Assembly (NCBI GenBank): GCA_016215705.1
Contig: JACRIR010000157.1
Location: forward strand, 1 to 20,025
Length of the DNA stretch: 20,025 nt
From: Candidatus Poribacteria bacterium
Lineage (GTDB): Bacteria > Abyssobacteria > SURF-5
Direction of reading: 5' to 3'
In this document: positions 6,203 to 14,252 of the stretch, piece by piece
Layout of the letters: each line of letters opens with the position of its first letter
Numbering within the stretch: position 1 is the stretch's first letter
Made by a program: the position numbers and the translations under genes
The notes under the pieces: generated by a model
The model's input: the letters and a program-made list of their open reading frames with translations, nothing else
Told to the model about the DNA's origin: nothing
Databases searched by the model: none

Positions 6203-8479
6203 ATGTTGCACTCTGTGAACACGTCAAAACGACCATTGGCAAGGGTTCTTCTGGTTGCCGTGGCTCTGATTCTGCTGCAATCGGCCTGGGGCTCGAGGAG
6301 TGATCGCGCGGAAGGCGCTCAAATGAAGCGACTCAGGCGTTCTCAGCAGACGAACGCAATGATCAAGGTTCAGCCCGTCGCACAGGTCACGGACACAATG
6401 GCCGAGATGATCCGGCGAGATGAAGCCCTCAGAGCAAAGGGGCTTGCTCCTCACGTGTCCGAGCCGGCGCCCTTCTTGGCGGTTCCTCACGATCTGCCGG
6501 TTCCACCCGGCGCCATTATCCAGGGTCCTTCCGCGGCGGCGACTGCCGACCCGGCGCTGCCCGAAGCGGCCGCCGGGCCTCTGGCGCCGGCCTTGACCGC
6601 AACCTTCGAGGCGCTGCCCGACAATGGCGTGTGGATTCCGCCCGACACCAATGGGGCCGTCGGACCGAACCATCTAATGGTTCCTCTCAACAGCCAGGTT
6701 CGCGTGCAGACGAAAACCGGAGTCGTGCTCAGCACGGTCAGTCTCAGCACGTTCTGGGCTTCTCTGGGCGTGAGCGACGTGTTCGACCCGAAAGTCATTT
6801 ATGATCCGACCAGCGGGCGGTTTCTCTTTGTAGCGTGCGCGGAGAGACGCACGGCGGCCTCGAGCATGCTTTTCGCCGTTAGCGCAACCAGCGACCCGAC
6901 CGGCGCGTGGTATCTGTGGCAATTGGACGGAGATGCCTCTAATACGAATTGGGTGGATTACCCGAACATCGGAGTGAATACTAACTGGATCACCTTCACG
7001 TCCAATATGTATTCGATGGGCGATGCTTTCGCAGGCGTCAACATCTGGATCGTAAATAAGTCGACCGCTCTGGATGGAGGCGCCGTTTTGACAAATTTGA
7101 TATACAGGCCGGGTATGGGTGGCACGCACGTGCCTTGCCTGACGTATTCGGCCTCCGACCCTGTTTTGTACATCCTCAACAACTGGAACGGTTCCTCTGG
7201 ACTGCTCAGGCTTTACACGATTACGGGAACCGCGGACGCGCCGACGTGGACGGCCACGTCGATCTTTCCAACCTCCTCGCCGTGGAGTTGGAATTGCCCC
7301 GATGCGCCCCAACTCGGCTCCTCCAATGGAATCGACACGAACGACGACCGGCTGATGAACGCCGTGCAGCGCAATGGCAGCTTGTGGTGCGCCCACGCAG
7401 TCGCACTTCCCGCTTCGGCGCCCACACGGACCGCCGCGAAATGGTGGCAGATAAATCCAATCACCGGCGCGGTTATTCAATCCGGCGTAGTGGAAGACAC
7501 GATATCAGGCATGTTCTACTACTTCCCGTCGATCGCCGTCAATGCGAACAACGAGGCGTTGCTCGGCTTCAGCGGCTCATCATCCACGACATACGCTGGC
7601 GCATACTATACCTTCCGCGATTCGACTACGCCTGCGGGCGCAATGCAGACGGTTTCGCTGATGAAGGCGGGAGAGGCGCCTTACTACAAGACATTCGGTG
7701 GTCCCCGAAACCGGTGGGGTGACTATAGCGCCACATGCGTTGATCCGGTCGATGATACGACATTATGGACGATCCAGGAGTACGCCAAGGCGCCCGAGAG
7801 CACGTGGGGCACATGGTGGGGTAAGCTGGAACTCGTGCCGGGACAACGGCCGATTATTTCCCTCAGCGCGAATGCGTTGGAGAACACGGTTATGATAGGT
7901 GGCAATGCCGCGCCTCAGAGCTTCGAGGTGTGGAACTCCGGCGAAACGTCTCTCGCGTATTCGATAAGCGACGACGCATATTGGCTCTCATGCAACCCCA
8001 CAAGCGGCGAATGCGAGACCGAGCAGGATACGATTACCGTCCAGTATGCCACCTCGATGATGACTCCTGGGATCTATATGGCCACGATCACCGTGCGAGA
8101 CCCCACAGCCACCAACAGCCCGCAGGAAATCGAAGTGACCCTCCGCGTCGTCGAGGCCGGATTGACCGGCATAGACATGGTTTCTCCGTGGAACGGGACA
8201 GCGCTTGCGTCCGCGCCGGACTTCGTCTGGATAGCGACCGGCGGGCTGAGCAACGCCTTTGCCGTCGACATAGGATTCGCGCCGACGGGGCCGTTCTACT
8301 CGACGTTCGAGAACCTGCATCAACCCATTTACGAAAACCATTGGATGATGCCGGCGACGATATGGAACCGCATCGCATCGGGCACACGGCTTTATTGGCG
8401 TGTGCGCGGGATGGATATGAGCGCCCAATCGCCGGCCGTGATAACGAGCGATGAGGTCTGGTCGTTCACGAAACGATAG
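6203..8479 (+). CDS. Large secreted protein with propeller-like, BACON-like and Fn3-like regions
   Basis: The 758-aa product has a signal peptide (about residues 1-31, RPLARVLLVAVALILLQSAWG), a low-complexity Ala/Pro stretch (about 70-130), then a long region opening with PPDTNGAVGPNH (about 138-149), an opening I associate with secreted, probably beta-propeller-like bacterial proteins. Residues about 549-652 look like an Ig-type BACON-like domain (SFEVWNSGETSLAYSIS, WLSCNPTSGE, GIYMATITV). The last 106 residues resemble a fibronectin-III-like module (LYWRVRG, WSFTKR end). No catalytic residues are evident, so adhesion or binding is a guess. AGGAGG lies 8 nt before ATG 6203, so I use this start over the longer frame from 6155. 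It is probably monocistronic, with its own promoter and a 41-nt palindrome downstream. Confidence 0.75.
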   Translation: MLHSVNTSKRPLARVLLVAVALILLQSAWGSRSDRAEGAQMKRLRRSQQTNAMIKVQPVAQVTDTMAEMIRRDEALRAKGLAPHVSEPAPFLAVPHDLPVPPGAIIQGPSAAATADPALPEAAAGPLAPALTATFEALPDNGVWIPPDTNGAVGPNHLMVPLNSQVRVQTKTGVVLSTVSLSTFWASLGVSDVFDPKVIYDPTSGRFLFVACAERRTAASSMLFAVSATSDPTGAWYLWQLDGDASNTNWVDYPNIGVNTNWITFTSNMYSMGDAFAGVNIWIVNKSTALDGGAVLTNLIYRPGMGGTHVPCLTYSASDPVLYILNNWNGSSGLLRLYTITGTADAPTWTATSIFPTSSPWSWNCPDAPQLGSSNGIDTNDDRLMNAVQRNGSLWCAHAVALPASAPTRTAAKWWQINPITGAVIQSGVVEDTISGMFYYFPSIAVNANNEALLGFSGSSSTTYAGAYYTFRDSTTPAGAMQTVSLMKAGEAPYYKTFGGPRNRWGDYSATCVDPVDDTTLWTIQEYAKAPESTWGTWWGKLELVPGQRPIISLSANALENTVMIGGNAAPQSFEVWNSGETSLAYSISDDAYWLSCNPTSGECETEQDTITVQYATSMMTPGIYMATITVRDPTATNSPQEIEVTLRVVEAGLTGIDMVSPWNGTALASAPDFVWIATGGLSNAFAVDIGFAPTGPFYSTFENLHQPIYENHWMMPATIWNRIASGTRLYWRVRGMDMSAQSPAVITSDEVWSFTKR

Positions 8480-8509
8480 CCGAAAGTCGATTGGAAAGGT
8501 AAACTCATC

Positions 8510-8534
8510 AAACCGCAAGGCGCAACGAGAGAAC
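8510..8534. repeat. Degenerate AAACCGCAAAGGCGC repeat
   Basis: AAACCGCAAGGCGCAACGAG begins here; related copies are at 8805-8830 (inverted), 10427-10466 and 14914-14950. All are in gaps between genes or at gene edges. It is a dispersed, low-complexity repeat of unknown origin. Confidence 0.5.
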
Positions 8535-8589
8535 ACGCGTCCGGCGTGATGAATCACCCCCCTACGGCTTTATTTTGCTCATGCCTCGC

Positions 8590-8630
8590 GAAAATGGGGG
8601 ACACGATGCCGCATCGTGTCCCCCATTTTC
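8590..8630. repeat. 41-nt perfect palindrome (GGGGACACGATG family, copy 2)
   Basis: Twenty-base arms, 8590-8609 and 8611-8630, are perfectly complementary around a single C at 8610. The core reads GGGGGACACGATG on either strand. It lies 110 nt after the stop of the large secreted protein gene and could end transcription from both sides, though no clean T-run follows. The rest of the 8480-8863 spacer holds the repeats at 8510, 8642 and 8805 and no gene. Confidence 0.85.
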
Positions 8631-8641
8631 TTCATTCGTGT

Positions 8642-8668
8642 CTGTAGAGGCGCGATTCATCGCGCCCG
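8642..8668. repeat. Single-arm hairpin repeat (TGTAGGGGC family)
   Basis: This 27-nt sequence matches 931-957 at all but one position (A for G), which weakens only one pair of its hairpin. The inverted partner arm present at 887-913 is missing here. Confidence 0.8.
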
Positions 8669-8741
8669 TCTGACTTCCATACCAAGTATCGCAAGAAATC
8701 ACGACTGGAATTCGAGGAATTGCCGGTGAAGGAATTCAAAG

Positions 8742-8763
8742 GAGAAAAGGGGGCCCCTTCTCT
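8742..8763 (-). terminator. Possible hairpin terminator of the foldase gene
   Basis: GAGAAAAGGGG and CCCCTTCTC form a stem of about nine pairs with one wobble and a minimal loop. Read leftward it lies about 100 nt past the foldase stop codon. There is no long T-run after it, so this is tentative. Confidence 0.25.
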
Positions 8764-8863
8764 GACGAGGCTCCCTTTCGATTCTGTGCTCCGTGCCTAC
8801 CCGTAGTTTCTCGTTGTGTCTTTGCGGTTTGACTTGTTTTTCAGGTTTTATGTTTCGCACGTG

Positions 8864-10060
8864 CTATTCTTCAGCATCTGCCGGGGCTTCCGTCTCGGCT
8901 TCCGCCGGCGCTTCCTCGAGGTATTTCTCTATCTTCGCGTTTTGCTTCAGCTTCTCGACGTAGTCGCCCAATTCCTTCTGGATTCTTTCCTGCTTCAAAC
9001 GCTGTTCAATCCTGTCTTTTCTGACGCCGTCGTACGGGGTTGCCATCTCGGGTTTCTTGTCTACGACCTTGATAATGTGGAACCCGAAATTGGTTTCAAC
9101 GATATCGCTCGTCTCGCCCGGATTGAGCGCGAAAGCGGCTTCCTCGAAGGGTTTGACCATTTGTCCGCGCCGGAAATAGCCAAGGTCTCCGCCTTTGGGA
9201 GCGCTGGGACATTCGGAAAACTCCTTTGCGAGTTCGGCAAAGTCGGCGCCCTCCTTGAGCTTCTGCTGAATGCCCTCTATCTTCTTGCGCGCTTCCGCCT
9301 TCTGCGCCGGGTCCGCATTAGCATCCACTTTGATGAGAATGTGACTCGCCTTGACCTGCTCGGGCTGTTTGAAGAAAGTGGGATTGCTGTCGTAGAACGC
9401 TTTCATTTCCTCTTCCGAGACGGAGATTTTCTGGACTATTTCCTTGTCGACAAACTGCTCAATCACCACCGCCCGCCTGATCTGTGCGGTCAGATCCGCC
9501 TCGGTGAGGTTCATTTTCGTCAGCCAATCCTGATACTCGGCATCGGCCGGGAACCGCTTCTTGATCGACTCTATTTTTTGATTGACAGAGGCATCGTCAA
9601 CTGTGCCCCCCGCCTTCTGGCTCTCCTGATACAGCAACTCAGCGTTAACGAGATTGTCGAAAACATCCTGCCGCAGACTCGATATGTCGGAAGACGTAAG
9701 CGGCTTTCCCATCATTGAAAGCTGCCGCTGGTAGCGCTTCACGTCGCGGTCGAAATCGGAACGCTTGATAATGACGCCGTTTACCACGGCGATTTTTTCG
9801 TCAAGGGGCTGCTTCGCTTCGACGGGAGCTTGAACCTCTGCCGACGGCGCTGGCTGCGTTTCCGGCGCGGGCGCAGGTTCTTCCTCAGGCGCTGAAGGCT
9901 GCGCCTCCGTGGTTGGAGTCTCTTTTTCCGACGCCACCGCCTGCGCGGCTGCGGGCTGTTTCCCTTGAGCCTCTTCCTCTGCCCACGCTGCGGGGACGGA
10001 ACATGCAAGCGCACAGATTATCGCAAACGCCAGAGACAACTTTCCACCAGTTTTGTGCAT
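8864..10060 (-). CDS. Periplasmic parvulin-type peptidyl-prolyl isomerase (SurA/PrsA-like)
   Basis: The 398-aa protein has a signal peptide (residues 1-27, cleavage after AAWA), a Glu/Pro/Ala-rich disordered linker (28-86), a SurA-N-like helical domain (about 88-230, starting KIAVVNGVIIKRSDFD) and one parvulin domain (about 236-336) with ASHILIK (H240), SAPKGGDLGYFRRGQMVKPFEEAAF and GFHIIKV (H328). The C-terminus is again acidic and Ala-rich. It should act outside the inner membrane, isomerising prolyl bonds and chaperoning outer-membrane or secreted proteins. The single parvulin domain and long linker differ from E. coli SurA, which has two. AAGGAGA lies 7 nt before the ATG. It is transcribed leftward, divergent from parA across a 583-nt spacer. 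Confidence 0.92.
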   Translation of the reverse strand: MHKTGGKLSLAFAIICALACSVPAAWAEEEAQGKQPAAAQAVASEKETPTTEAQPSAPEEEPAPAPETQPAPSAEVQAPVEAKQPLDEKIAVVNGVIIKRSDFDRDVKRYQRQLSMMGKPLTSSDISSLRQDVFDNLVNAELLYQESQKAGGTVDDASVNQKIESIKKRFPADAEYQDWLTKMNLTEADLTAQIRRAVVIEQFVDKEIVQKISVSEEEMKAFYDSNPTFFKQPEQVKASHILIKVDANADPAQKAEARKKIEGIQQKLKEGADFAELAKEFSECPSAPKGGDLGYFRRGQMVKPFEEAAFALNPGETSDIVETNFGFHIIKVVDKKPEMATPYDGVRKDRIEQRLKQERIQKELGDYVEKLKQNAKIEKYLEEAPAEAETEAPADAEE

Positions 10061-10139
10061 TCAAGTCTCTCCTTTTAGGGTTAACTAAATGGTGTCGTAA
10101 CGAACGCAACAAGTATGCGGCAAAATGCCCCCACATGTC

Positions 10140-10165
10140 AAGGACAAGAAGCAAGGACAAGAAGC
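10140..10165. repeat. Tandem direct repeat of 13 bp (two copies)
   Basis: AAGGACAAGAAGC occurs twice, end to end and without mismatches. It lies 80 nt upstream of the foldase start. The function is unknown. Confidence 0.75.
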
Positions 10166-10313
10166 CGGACAGGTGTGCGACATGAATGGCGAGAGTTGAT
10201 AGACCTCTGCAAAAAGCTACCATCAACCACGTTTTATGAATCAGCCTGCGTTGTCCCTCAAGAGGGGCGCAGATACTTTAAATATTATTTACTATAATGA
10301 AATATCCATTCTC

Positions 10314-10329
10314 TGTTCCACGTGGAACA
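10314..10329. promoter_or_regulatory. parS-like ParB binding site upstream of parA
   Basis: TGTTCCACGTGGAACA is a perfect 16-bp palindrome differing by one base from the classic Bacillus parS sequence TGTTCCACGTGAAACA. It lies 315 nt before the parA start and close to the parA promoter, where ParB spreading could also influence transcription. Confidence 0.88.
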
Positions 10330-10381
10330 TTGGTCTTTCCTTGGGCAAATCATCTTTTCGAAAGCGCCGACAAGGTTTGGG

Positions 10382-10410
10382 TTGACATTTGCGAGGAAAC
10401 ATCCTAGAAT
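10382..10410 (+). promoter_or_regulatory. Sigma70-type promoter, likely for parA-parB-serS
   Basis: TTGACA (10382-10387), a 17-bp spacer and TAGAAT (10405-10410) fit the consensus well. Transcription would start about 225 nt before parA, which leaves a long leader, so a closer promoter cannot be excluded. Confidence 0.55.
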
Positions 10411-10643
10411 CTGACAAATGCGTTTCACCGTAAAGGCGCAAGGAACGCAAAGGAAACGGAGAGAGTTTTGGTGTCACAAACGACACGAATGAATATTAAT
10501 GGCATTGACGGAATCTGGAGGCTCGGAACTCAGGTGTCTCTTCTCAGCTTTCGTGCTCCGCGCGTTTCCAGGCTTTTCTCGCGCGCGGCCATCGTTTTGT
10601 TTCTGTTCTTCGTTTGTGTGCTGATTCAGAATCCAGGATAGAT

Positions 10644-11444
10644 ATGGCTCGAATTATAGCAGTTGCCAATCAGAAGGGCGGAGTGGGGAAAACAACCACG
10701 GCAGTGAATCTTGCGGCGTGTCTGGCAGCCGCAGAAAAGAGGACACTGCTCGTGGACATGGACCCCCAGGCGAATGCCACAAGCGGATTCGGCATCGACC
10801 GCAAGGCGCAACGACTGACCATATACGACCTGATTATCTCGGATGCGTCCTTTGAACAAGTGGTTCTGCGAGGGATCGTTCCGTGGCTCGACGTCATTCC
10901 CTCCGGGGTGAACTTGGCTGGCGCGCAAGTGGAACTCCTGCAGCTCGAAAACCGCGAGAATCGCCTGAAACGGGCTCTCTCCGCTGCCCTTTCACCACTC
11001 ATGATGGCGGATGAGCGCCGCTATGATGTCGTGCTGATCGATTGCCCACCCTCGCTGGGGCTCCTAACCATAAACGCGCTCGTGGCGGCCCGTTCGGTGC
11101 TTGTGCCCCTGCAGTGTGAATACTATGCGCTTGAGGGACTCGAACAACTTCTTGATACGGTGAAGCTTGTGCGCGGCGCATTGAATCCGCATCTCGAGAT
11201 CGAAGGAATTGTTCTTACAATGTTCGATGGTCGCACGAATCTCTCACACCAAGTAGAGACAGAAGTGCGCGGTTTTTTTGGCGAGAAGGTATACCAGACA
11301 GTGATCCCGCGGAACGTCAGGCTGAGTGAAGCGCCAAGCTTTGGGAAGCCGATTGTCTTCTACGATATTTCATGCACTGGTGCCCTAGCGTATATAAACC
11401 TTGCAAAGGAAGTGATGAATGGTGGAGAAGAAAGCACTCGGTAA
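10644..11444 (+). CDS. parA: Chromosome partitioning ATPase ParA (Soj)
   Basis: The 266-aa protein is a Walker-type ATPase that binds DNA and, with ParB bound at parS, moves replication-origin regions apart. The deviant Walker A motif KGGVGKTTT is at residues 11-19, the Walker A' DMDPQ at 38-42 and the Walker B-like LIDCPPSLGL at 131-140. It lacks the N-terminal helix-turn-helix of plasmid type Ia ParA, which fits a chromosomal Soj-type protein. ATG 10644 is preceded by AGGA with 5-nt spacing; the frame opens ten codons earlier, but MARIIAV is the typical ParA start. The parB start overlaps its last 26 nt, so translation is likely coupled. Confidence 0.96.
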   Translation: MARIIAVANQKGGVGKTTTAVNLAACLAAAEKRTLLVDMDPQANATSGFGIDRKAQRLTIYDLIISDASFEQVVLRGIVPWLDVIPSGVNLAGAQVELLQLENRENRLKRALSAALSPLMMADERRYDVVLIDCPPSLGLLTINALVAARSVLVPLQCEYYALEGLEQLLDTVKLVRGALNPHLEIEGIVLTMFDGRTNLSHQVETEVRGFFGEKVYQTVIPRNVRLSEAPSFGKPIVFYDISCTGALAYINLAKEVMNGGEESTR

Positions 11445-12267
11445 AGGGCTCAAAGCGCTGATAGGCGAGCCGGAAGAGTTCGCCCGGTACGACACCTCCT
11501 CGCGGGACCGCATTACTCTTGATGAAATCGAGCCGAATCCGCATCAACCCCGGGAAGATTTTGACGAGGCAAAGCTAGCCGAGCTCGTGGCATCAATCAA
11601 GGCGAACGGGGTCTTGCAGCCCATAATAGTCCGCCAGGTCGGCTCAAAATATCAAATAATCGCGGGTGAGCGACGGTGGCGCGCGGCCCGGCTGGCCGAA
11701 ATGAGGAACATACCGGCAATTGTGCGTGACGCCACCGACCAGGAGATGTTGAAGATCGCGCTGGTTGAGAATATCCAGCGACAGGATCTCAACCCCATTG
11801 AAGAAGCTAGCGCATACAAATCGCTCATAAATGAATACGACCTCACGCAAGACGCACTCGCGATGTACATTGGCAAAGACCGATCCACCATATCCAACAT
11901 CATGCGCCTACTTGCGTTACCGCAGGAAGTGCAAGAGCATGTTTCACGTGGAACATTGTCGATGGGCCATGCGCGGGCCCTGCTTTCCCTTGGAGACCCT
12001 TCGACACAACTGGACCTGTGCAATCGCATCGTAAAGGAAGGGCTATCAGTACGACAAGCAGAAAGAATCGTCAAAGGACGCACGCGGCCTCGTGTCGCAA
12101 TTCCACCCGAGAAGGACCCGAATGTTCGTAACGTCGAAGAAGACCTGCAGCGCGCACTTGGAGCCAAGGTAAGAATTCGTGGCGCCGGCAAGGGTGGAAG
12201 AATCGAAATAGAGTATTTTTCGGCGGGTGAGCGTGACGCGCTTATCGCAAGACTGCTGGGGAGATAG
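11419..12267 (+). CDS. parB: Chromosome partitioning protein ParB (Spo0J)
   Basis: The 282-aa CTP-binding clamp protein recognises parS and stimulates ParA. The N-terminal ParA-activating motif LGKGLKALI is at residues 7-15, EIEPNPHQPR follows at 36-45, the CTP-binding GERRWRAARL at 83-92, and ENIQRQDLNPIEEA at 117-130. A helix-turn-helix occupies about 142-165 and a C-terminal dimerisation region about 235-280. Length is normal. Its start overlaps parA by 26 nt. A parS sequence (11940-11955) lies inside the gene and encodes part of HVSRGT, as also reported for spo0J of Bacillus subtilis. serS begins 12 nt downstream. Confidence 0.96.
   Translation: MVEKKALGKGLKALIGEPEEFARYDTSSRDRITLDEIEPNPHQPREDFDEAKLAELVASIKANGVLQPIIVRQVGSKYQIIAGERRWRAARLAEMRNIPAIVRDATDQEMLKIALVENIQRQDLNPIEEASAYKSLINEYDLTQDALAMYIGKDRSTISNIMRLLALPQEVQEHVSRGTLSMGHARALLSLGDPSTQLDLCNRIVKEGLSVRQAERIVKGRTRPRVAIPPEKDPNVRNVEEDLQRALGAKVRIRGAGKGGRIEIEYFSAGERDALIARLLGR
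11940..11955. promoter_or_regulatory. parS site within parB
   Basis: TGTTTCACGTGGAACA is exactly the reverse complement of the Bacillus subtilis parS consensus TGTTCCACGTGAAACA. It codes for residues 174-179 of ParB. Together with the upstream site it gives two sites about 1.6 kb apart. Confidence 0.92.
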
Positions 12268-12279
12268 AAAGGCCGGAAC

Positions 12280-13560
12280 ATGATTGATCTGAAGCTGTTG
12301 CGCGAGAGTCCCGACGTCGTAAGGCGGGCGCTCGAGGCGAGGAGAAGCCAGGCCGACCTCGATGCGCTCCTCAAGCTTGATTCAGAGAAGAGGGAAATGG
12401 TTTTCCGGGCAGATGAGCTCAGGAAGAAACGGAATGAAGAGTCGGAGCGGATAGCCCAGATGAAGAAGGCGCGGGCCGACGCGACAGCGCTCATCAATGA
12501 TATGCGCGCAGTGGGCGAACACATAAGCGCGCTTGAGGCCGAAATCAAGCAGAAAGACGAAGAAATACGCGCCCGGTGGCTCATGATCCCGAATATCCCC
12601 CACGAAACAGTCCCGCCGGGGAAAAGCGAGGAGGACAATGTCGAGGTGCGGAGATGGGGTGTTCCGCCCGAGTTTGATTTCGAGCCTATCTCACATGCAG
12701 ATATCGGCGAAAAACTCGGAATTCTCGACTTCGAACGGGCAGCAAAGATAACCGGAGCCCGGTTCACGCTGAGCTATGGAGCAGGCGCATTGCTCGAGCG
12801 TGCACTCATCGGCTTCATGCTCGATCTGCACACGAAGCGGCACGGCTACACCGAGGTGCTACCCCCGTTCATGGTAAACAAGGACAGTATGACGGGTACG
12901 GGCCAGTTTCCGAAATTCGCCGGTGACTATTTCGTTTGCCAGCCGGATGAGTATATCCTCGTGCCGACGGCCGAGGTGCCGGTCACTAATATCTATCGCG
13001 ACGAGATTCTAGACGACGCGCGCCTGCCTATCAAATTCGCAGCCTATACGCCTTGTTTCAGGCGAGAGGCCGGGTCGTATGGGAAAGACACGCGGGGCAT
13101 GATCCGCGTGCATCAGTTTAACAAGGTCGAGCTGGTAAAATTCTGCCGCCCCGAGGAATCGTACGAAGAACATGAGAAGCTTACACGCGACGCCGAGGAG
13201 GTGCTCCAATTATTGGAGATACCATATCGGGTCATAGCGCTTTGCACGGCTGACCTTGGCGACGCCGCAGCGAAATGCTACGACATCGAGGCATGGATAC
13301 CATCCCAGAAGACATATCGCGAGATTTCCTCATGCAGCAATTTCGAAGAGTACCAGGCGAGGCGGGCTAACATTCGTTATCGCGCCAAGAATGGCAAACC
13401 TCGCTTCATACATACCTTGAACGGCTCGGGCCTAGCCGTGGGCCGAACAGTAGTCGCCATCCTCGAGAATTTCCAAAAGGCCGACGGAACCGTCGACATA
13501 CCGGTGAATCTGCGTCCATACATGAACGGTATTGAGCGCATCACCCCTCGACAGGCCTAG
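12280..13560 (+). CDS. serS: Seryl-tRNA synthetase
   Basis: The 426-aa class II synthetase charges serine onto tRNA-Ser (and tRNA-Sec where present). The N-terminal [21 protein letters not shown] is typical, and residues about 28-110 form the long antiparallel coiled-coil arm that grips the tRNA variable loop. TAEVPVTN, the motif 2 region [22 protein letters not shown] (about 257-278) and the motif 3 region [14 protein letters not shown] (about 383-396) are intact. Size is standard. It starts 12 nt after parB, so it is probably read from the parA promoter, although an internal promoter is possible. Its stop borders the candidate origin region. Confidence 0.97.
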   Translation: MIDLKLLRESPDVVRRALEARRSQADLDALLKLDSEKREMVFRADELRKKRNEESERIAQMKKARADATALINDMRAVGEHISALEAEIKQKDEEIRARWLMIPNIPHETVPPGKSEEDNVEVRRWGVPPEFDFEPISHADIGEKLGILDFERAAKITGARFTLSYGAGALLERALIGFMLDLHTKRHGYTEVLPPFMVNKDSMTGTGQFPKFAGDYFVCQPDEYILVPTAEVPVTNIYRDEILDDARLPIKFAAYTPCFRREAGSYGKDTRGMIRVHQFNKVELVKFCRPEESYEEHEKLTRDAEEVLQLLEIPYRVIALCTADLGDAAAKCYDIEAWIPSQKTYREISSCSNFEEYQARRANIRYRAKNGKPRFIHTLNGSGLAVGRTVVAILENFQKADGTVDIPVNLRPYMNGIERITPRQA

Positions 13561-14040
13561 CCCAACAGAGGCAAAGTAGAAACAAGGCGAAAACGAGCCA
13601 TCTTCAAACACTCTCTAAAGTCTTATGCCCACCTATGTGGATAACTTGTTGACATCCTCCGTACGATGTCTCTGATCGCCAAGCCGCGAAGAAGCGACAC
13701 GCTGACAGCGGAATACCTGGCCATAGTATGTAACATCTTGGTTATCAAGTAGATAAGTGAATAGAAGCAGCAGCTCGGGACCAGCGCAACGACGCCAAGA
13801 AGTGGACTAAACGAGTCTAAAAGTCTTTTGTTGATAACTTGTAGACAATGCGTCCTCGTTTTGGATACGCATGCATCAACACGCGCGCAAAATCATCATA
13901 AGAAAGCCTTTGAAAATCGGCCAATTCGACGCAATAATGCCCGCAGACCCCCGAAAAATATGGGGATAACCTGTTTATAGTGTGGAAAAGGGGCCATTTT
14001 CAAGGGTTTAGTACATTGGCATGCGTGAAATCGCTGTCAG
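13561..14040. other. Candidate replication origin (oriC-like, DnaA boxes)
   Basis: This gene-free stretch is AT-richer than its surroundings (222 G or C in 480 bases by hand count, about 46 percent). It holds a perfect DnaA box TGTGGATAA (13636-13644) and one-mismatch boxes TGTTGATAA (13829-13837), TGGGGATAA (13961-13969) and TGTGGAAAA (13981-13989), all in one orientation. The first two sit in a longer shared element: TGTGGATAACTTGTTGACA and TGTTGATAACTTGTAGACA match at 17 of 19 positions. AT-rich patches at 13891-13918 could unwind. parA, parB, parS and rsmG nearby fit an origin, but dnaA is not in the window and flanking genes converge. Spacer bases 14041-14252 show no gene. Confidence 0.55.
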
Positions 14041-14157
14041 GGAGCGGCTCCGGCGCATCAAAGAAACGATGAGTGCGAAATGATGAGTGTCGAAATCGTA
14101 GATTTCCGGCGTGGATTCTCTGCCGACATCCTTATGTAACTCATTCTCTACGAATAA

Positions 14158-14181
14158 CTTCCCGCTTTTGCAGGAATGACC
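14158..14181. repeat. Short hairpin, TTCCCGC...GCAGGAA
   Basis: TTCCCGC and GCAGGAA flank TTTT with one mismatched pair, followed by TGACC. It resembles the widespread TTCCCGCNNNNGCGGGAATGAC intergenic repeats. It lies about 70 nt beyond the stop of the leftward hydrolase gene and may assist termination. Confidence 0.5.
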
Positions 14182-14252
14182 CCGATGTGTGTCCAATCGT
14201 GATTCGTGATCCAAACTTTCTCTTGTTTGGTCGTGGCTATGTCGCATGGAGA

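Larger units (their letters stand above)
10061..10643. other. Divergent spacer upstream of parA
   Basis: This spacer has no gene. It contains the tandem 13-mers at 10140-10165, the parS-like site at 10314-10329, a promoter at 10382-10410 and a degenerate AAAGGCGC repeat at 10427-10466. An AT-rich patch (10276-10310, including TATAAT at 10293) lies just before parS. Confidence 0.6.

Noticed and set aside
6674-7480. A 268-aa open frame on the minus strand
   Set aside because: It is antisense to the large secreted protein; no start signal or motif.
8816-9718. A 300-aa open frame on the plus strand across the foldase gene
   Set aside because: It is antisense to the parvulin protein; its Phe/Leu/Arg-rich product is a mirror-frame artefact.
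11652-12767. A 371-aa Ser/Arg-rich open frame on the minus strand
   Set aside because: It spans parB and serS in antisense; composition is that of a shadow frame.
13742-13750. TTATCAAGT as a further DnaA box
   Set aside because: Only the TTATC half matches TTATCCACA; too weak to count.
13561-14252. A hidden small gene or tRNA in the long spacer
   Set aside because: No open frame with a ribosome-binding site and no cloverleaf-like pattern was found.
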